Assembly: GCA_002505185.1 (NCBI GenBank)
Contig: DAUP01000130.1
Coordinates: forward strand, 3,936-11,265
DNA length: 7,330 nt
Reading direction: 5' to 3'
DNA from: Ferroplasmaceae archaeon UBA567
Lineage (GTDB): Archaea; Thermoplasmatota; Thermoplasmata; Thermoplasmatales; Thermoplasmataceae
Shown here piece by piece: positions 5,866 through 7,330 of the stretch. A program made the position numbers and the translations under genes. The notes beneath the pieces are model-generated. The model did not search any database. It saw only the letters and a list, made by a program, of their open reading frames with translations, and was not told where the DNA came from. Position 1 is the first letter of the stretch, and each line of letters begins with the position of its first letter.

Positions 5866-6228
5866 TTACATAAACTTTGATATTTTACCTGATACAGACG
5901 CAGGAACTTTCCCCATTGCAGCCTGGAGCATCTTCATGTCTCTTGCCTTAAGATCTGGCGGAAGCTCAGAATTTGCCTTCATACGGATTCCTACAAAAGC
6001 TTTTAATTCATTTTCGCCCATTCCAGCTGCTAAGTCGAGATTCGTGGTGCACAGTCCGATATATGTACTGTCATCAACCGCTCTAATTCCGGTTATGAAG
6101 TTTTTGATTAAGTCAACTTTCTCCTCATCACTGTGTTTGAACATTTCATTAAACACTTCCTGCATTGCCTTTTTTCTATTTTCACTATCCATTTTTGCAA
6201 TTTTCACTGGGTCATCCATTTTAATCAT
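5866..6228 (-). CDS. Unrecognised 120-residue protein
   Basis: I do not recognise a family. The protein is soluble, without signal peptide or membrane span. Residues 1-50 are strongly helical and charged (KIAKMDSENRKKAMQEVFNE, then DEEKVDLIKNFITGI). A middle part (51-63) holds the only cysteine (Cys59, GLCTTN). LDLAAGMGENELKAFVGIRM (64-83) is another amphipathic stretch, followed by a Pro-containing turn (LPPDL, 89-93) and a Met/Lys-rich C-terminal helix pair (RDMKMLQAAMGKVP). Methionine content is high. The start at 6228 is supported by a TATA-like box ~24 bases upstream; the ATG at 6219 is an alternative three codons in. A perfect inverted repeat at 6269-6290 lies upstream of the box. Codon use matches its neighbours, so it looks like a genuine lineage-restricted gene; it is monocistronic, 115 bases after the metallo-hydrolase gene on the same strand. 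Confidence 0.7.
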   Translation of the reverse strand: MIKMDDPVKIAKMDSENRKKAMQEVFNEMFKHSDEEKVDLIKNFITGIRAVDDSTYIGLCTTNLDLAAGMGENELKAFVGIRMKANSELPPDLKARDMKMLQAAMGKVPASVSGKISKFM

Positions 6229-6246
6229 AACTCTATTGTTTTTTCC

Positions 6247-6256
6247 AATAAAAATA
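6247..6256 (-). promoter_or_regulatory. TATA-like promoter box of the 120-residue protein gene
   Basis: Minus-strand TATTTTTATT is centred about 23-24 bases before the ATG at 6228. It is less canonical than the other boxes in the window, which would fit a promoter that depends on an activator bound at the upstream inverted repeat (inference). Confidence 0.4.
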
Positions 6257-6268
6257 TTTCTGTTACAT

Positions 6269-6290
6269 ATATTTCACAGGTATGAAATAT
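6269..6290. promoter_or_regulatory. Perfect 8-bp inverted repeat, probable operator
   Basis: ATATTTCA (6269-6276), a six-base spacer CAGGTA, then TGAAATAT (6283-6290): perfect arms, 14 bases centre to centre. The centre lies ~51 bases before the ATG at 6228 and ~28 bases upstream of the TATA-like box, a place where archaeal activators bind; a dimeric winged-helix regulator would fit. It is also after the stop of the metallo-hydrolase gene, so an RNA hairpin in that transcript's trailer is a weaker alternative. Confidence 0.5.
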
Positions 6291-6343
6291 GACTATAAAG
6301 GCTTTAAATCATGTAGAAATGAGTGATTCCAACTAACAGGAAA

Positions 6344-7288
6344 TTAAACCTTGTCCAATGCCCTGTACATACAAATGTTTCCGGCATATTTTTCTTCAAT
6401 TATTCCTAAATTTTTCATATGAATCAAATGAGCAATTGTTTCCATTATTGCAAAATTTTTTTCCATAGAATTCATATCCTTTAGTTTTCTACCCTTGCTC
6501 CATTCTATGGAGGAGGCTATTTCAAAGGCATTACGCCACTGGTTTAGGGGTAAAGTCATATTCTCTATTCTTATCCGATGATGTTCCAGTATCTGGTCTA
6601 TTCTGTCAGAAAAATTTGTAAAATTATCTCTGTGCCCGGGATATGCAATACTGACATCGTAACTTCTTACTTTGTTCAGACTCTCCATATACATACCTAA
6701 ATAATCAGTGTTATTTCTGTAAACACTGATATTTGGTGATATATTTTTTAATATATGGTCTCCTGTTATCATGGCATGTGTATCATTGAAATATATGCAC
6801 ACGGAACCGGGAGAATGGCCCGGGACATCTATTATTTCCGTATCTCTCATATGCATATCTCCGATGATATTGAGATTTAAAGAGGAATAATAGTCTATAA
6901 ATTTCATAACGGGATTGCCTCCAGTTATATCGTGAAATAATTCTTCTGGCACACCGTTTGAAATCATCAAATTTTTATAGTTAGTAAAATACTCCTGTCT
7001 ATTATCTGTGATATATTTAATTGTGTCATAATCGTTTTTAGAGATATATATGGGAATTTTATTGTATTTCTCCAGATAAAGTGCACCACCTATATGGTCT
7101 ATATGGAGATGAGTGATTATGCACATATCAATCTTTGAAAGGTCTATTGCATTTTTTATCTGGCTGTATCCATTTTCAGACATTCCAGTATCTACAATAT
7201 AATTATAATCTCCAGAAATATGGTATATATTGGCAGTTTTCAGTGCTCTGATCTCTATAGGGACTGAAATTTTTTCAACGGAATTCAT
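6344..7288 (-). CDS. Metallo-beta-lactamase-fold hydrolase with C-terminal helical domain
   Basis: A 314-residue cytosolic metallo-hydrolase. The N-terminal MBL domain (about 1-225) has the whole metal site: THLHIDHIGG (residues 59-68; His60, His62, Asp64, His65), VPGHSPGSV (155-163; His158), ITGDHIL (174-180; bridging Asp177) and YPGHRDNF (216-223; His219), so two zinc or iron ions are expected. IVDTGM (31-36) is the usual early strand. Residues ~225-310 form a helical extension ending in MKNLGIIEEKYAGNICMYRA, like the small winged-helix-type domain of LACTB2-like MBL hydrolases. The family includes thioesterases, glyoxalase-II-like enzymes and nucleases; no long RNase motif set is present, so a small-molecule ester or thioester substrate is more likely (inference). 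ATG at 7288 is chosen: an in-frame stop lies just upstream and a TATA-like box sits ~25 bases before it. Confidence 0.88.
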   Translation of the reverse strand: MNSVEKISVPIEIRALKTANIYHISGDYNYIVDTGMSENGYSQIKNAIDLSKIDMCIITHLHIDHIGGALYLEKYNKIPIYISKNDYDTIKYITDNRQEYFTNYKNLMISNGVPEELFHDITGGNPVMKFIDYYSSLNLNIIGDMHMRDTEIIDVPGHSPGSVCIYFNDTHAMITGDHILKNISPNISVYRNNTDYLGMYMESLNKVRSYDVSIAYPGHRDNFTNFSDRIDQILEHHRIRIENMTLPLNQWRNAFEIASSIEWSKGRKLKDMNSMEKNFAIMETIAHLIHMKNLGIIEEKYAGNICMYRALDKV

Positions 7289-7309
7289 TATGGATAATTC
7301 TTCAATGCC

Positions 7310-7317
7310 TAATTAAT
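7310..7317 (-). promoter_or_regulatory. TATA-like promoter box of the metallo-hydrolase gene
   Basis: Minus-strand ATTAATTA is centred about 25 bases before the ATG at 7288, suggesting a leaderless transcript. The region beyond is cut by the window edge. Confidence 0.4.
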
Positions 7318-7330
7318 CATTTCTGATGAA

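Noticed and set aside
5936..6292. 118-codon plus-strand frame opposite the 120-residue gene
   Set aside because: Composition (Ser/Phe/Ile-rich, ending in a hydrophobic run) is typical of an antisense shadow, and it has no promoter at the required distance. The minus frame has natural composition and a promoter.

Overview
The window (7,330 bases, AT-rich) looks like part of an archaeal chromosome, most likely from an acidophilic Thermoplasmatales-type organism (Ferroplasma or a relative). Supporting this are the AT-rich codon use heavy in ATA and AGA/AGG, the absence of bacterial -35/-10 promoters, an oxygen-independent cobalt-precorrin gene set, and TATA-like boxes centred 23-26 bases upstream of almost every first start codon. 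That spacing implies leaderless mRNAs, which are common in this order. The genus is an inference; no rRNA or other marker gene is present.

Layout: (1) Positions 1-984 (+) hold the C-terminal part of an APC-family amino acid permease, cut by the window edge. (2) Positions 3632-1022 (-) form a tight operon in the order zinc-ribbon protein, cbiJ, cbiC, cbiD. Gaps are 9 and 3 bases, then an 11-base overlap. It covers three corrin-ring steps of anaerobic cobalamin synthesis and converges on the permease across a 37-base T/A-rich terminator region. (3) The 238-base divergent region 3633-3870 holds promoters for both sides and a possible 46-residue membrane micro-ORF. (4) Positions 3871-4617 (+) encode an enoyl-CoA hydratase with both catalytic glutamates, converging with only two spare bases on a soluble Rieske protein (4955-4620, -). 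(5) Divergent from the Rieske gene is a DUF302-family protein (5074-5451, +). (6) A 414-base gene-free stretch (5452-5865) contains a GC-rich, foldable island in otherwise AT-rich DNA. (7) Two minus-strand genes finish the window: an unrecognised 120-residue protein preceded by a perfect 8-bp inverted repeat, and a metallo-beta-lactamase-fold hydrolase with a C-terminal helical domain.

How the genes work together: CbiD (cobalt-precorrin-5B to 6A), CbiJ (6A to 6B) and CbiC (cobalt-precorrin-8 to cobyrinate) act in one pathway; the other cobalamin enzymes are not here and must lie elsewhere. The other genes look like independent short transcription units for acyl-CoA metabolism, electron transfer and hydrolysis. 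I see no complete mobile element, CRISPR array, tRNA or rRNA. The least explained parts are the GC-rich island with its neighbouring inverted repeats, the operator-like palindrome at 6269-6290, the unknown 120-residue protein, and the Rieske protein, which is soluble but carries the extra cysteine pair typical of respiratory-complex Rieske proteins.
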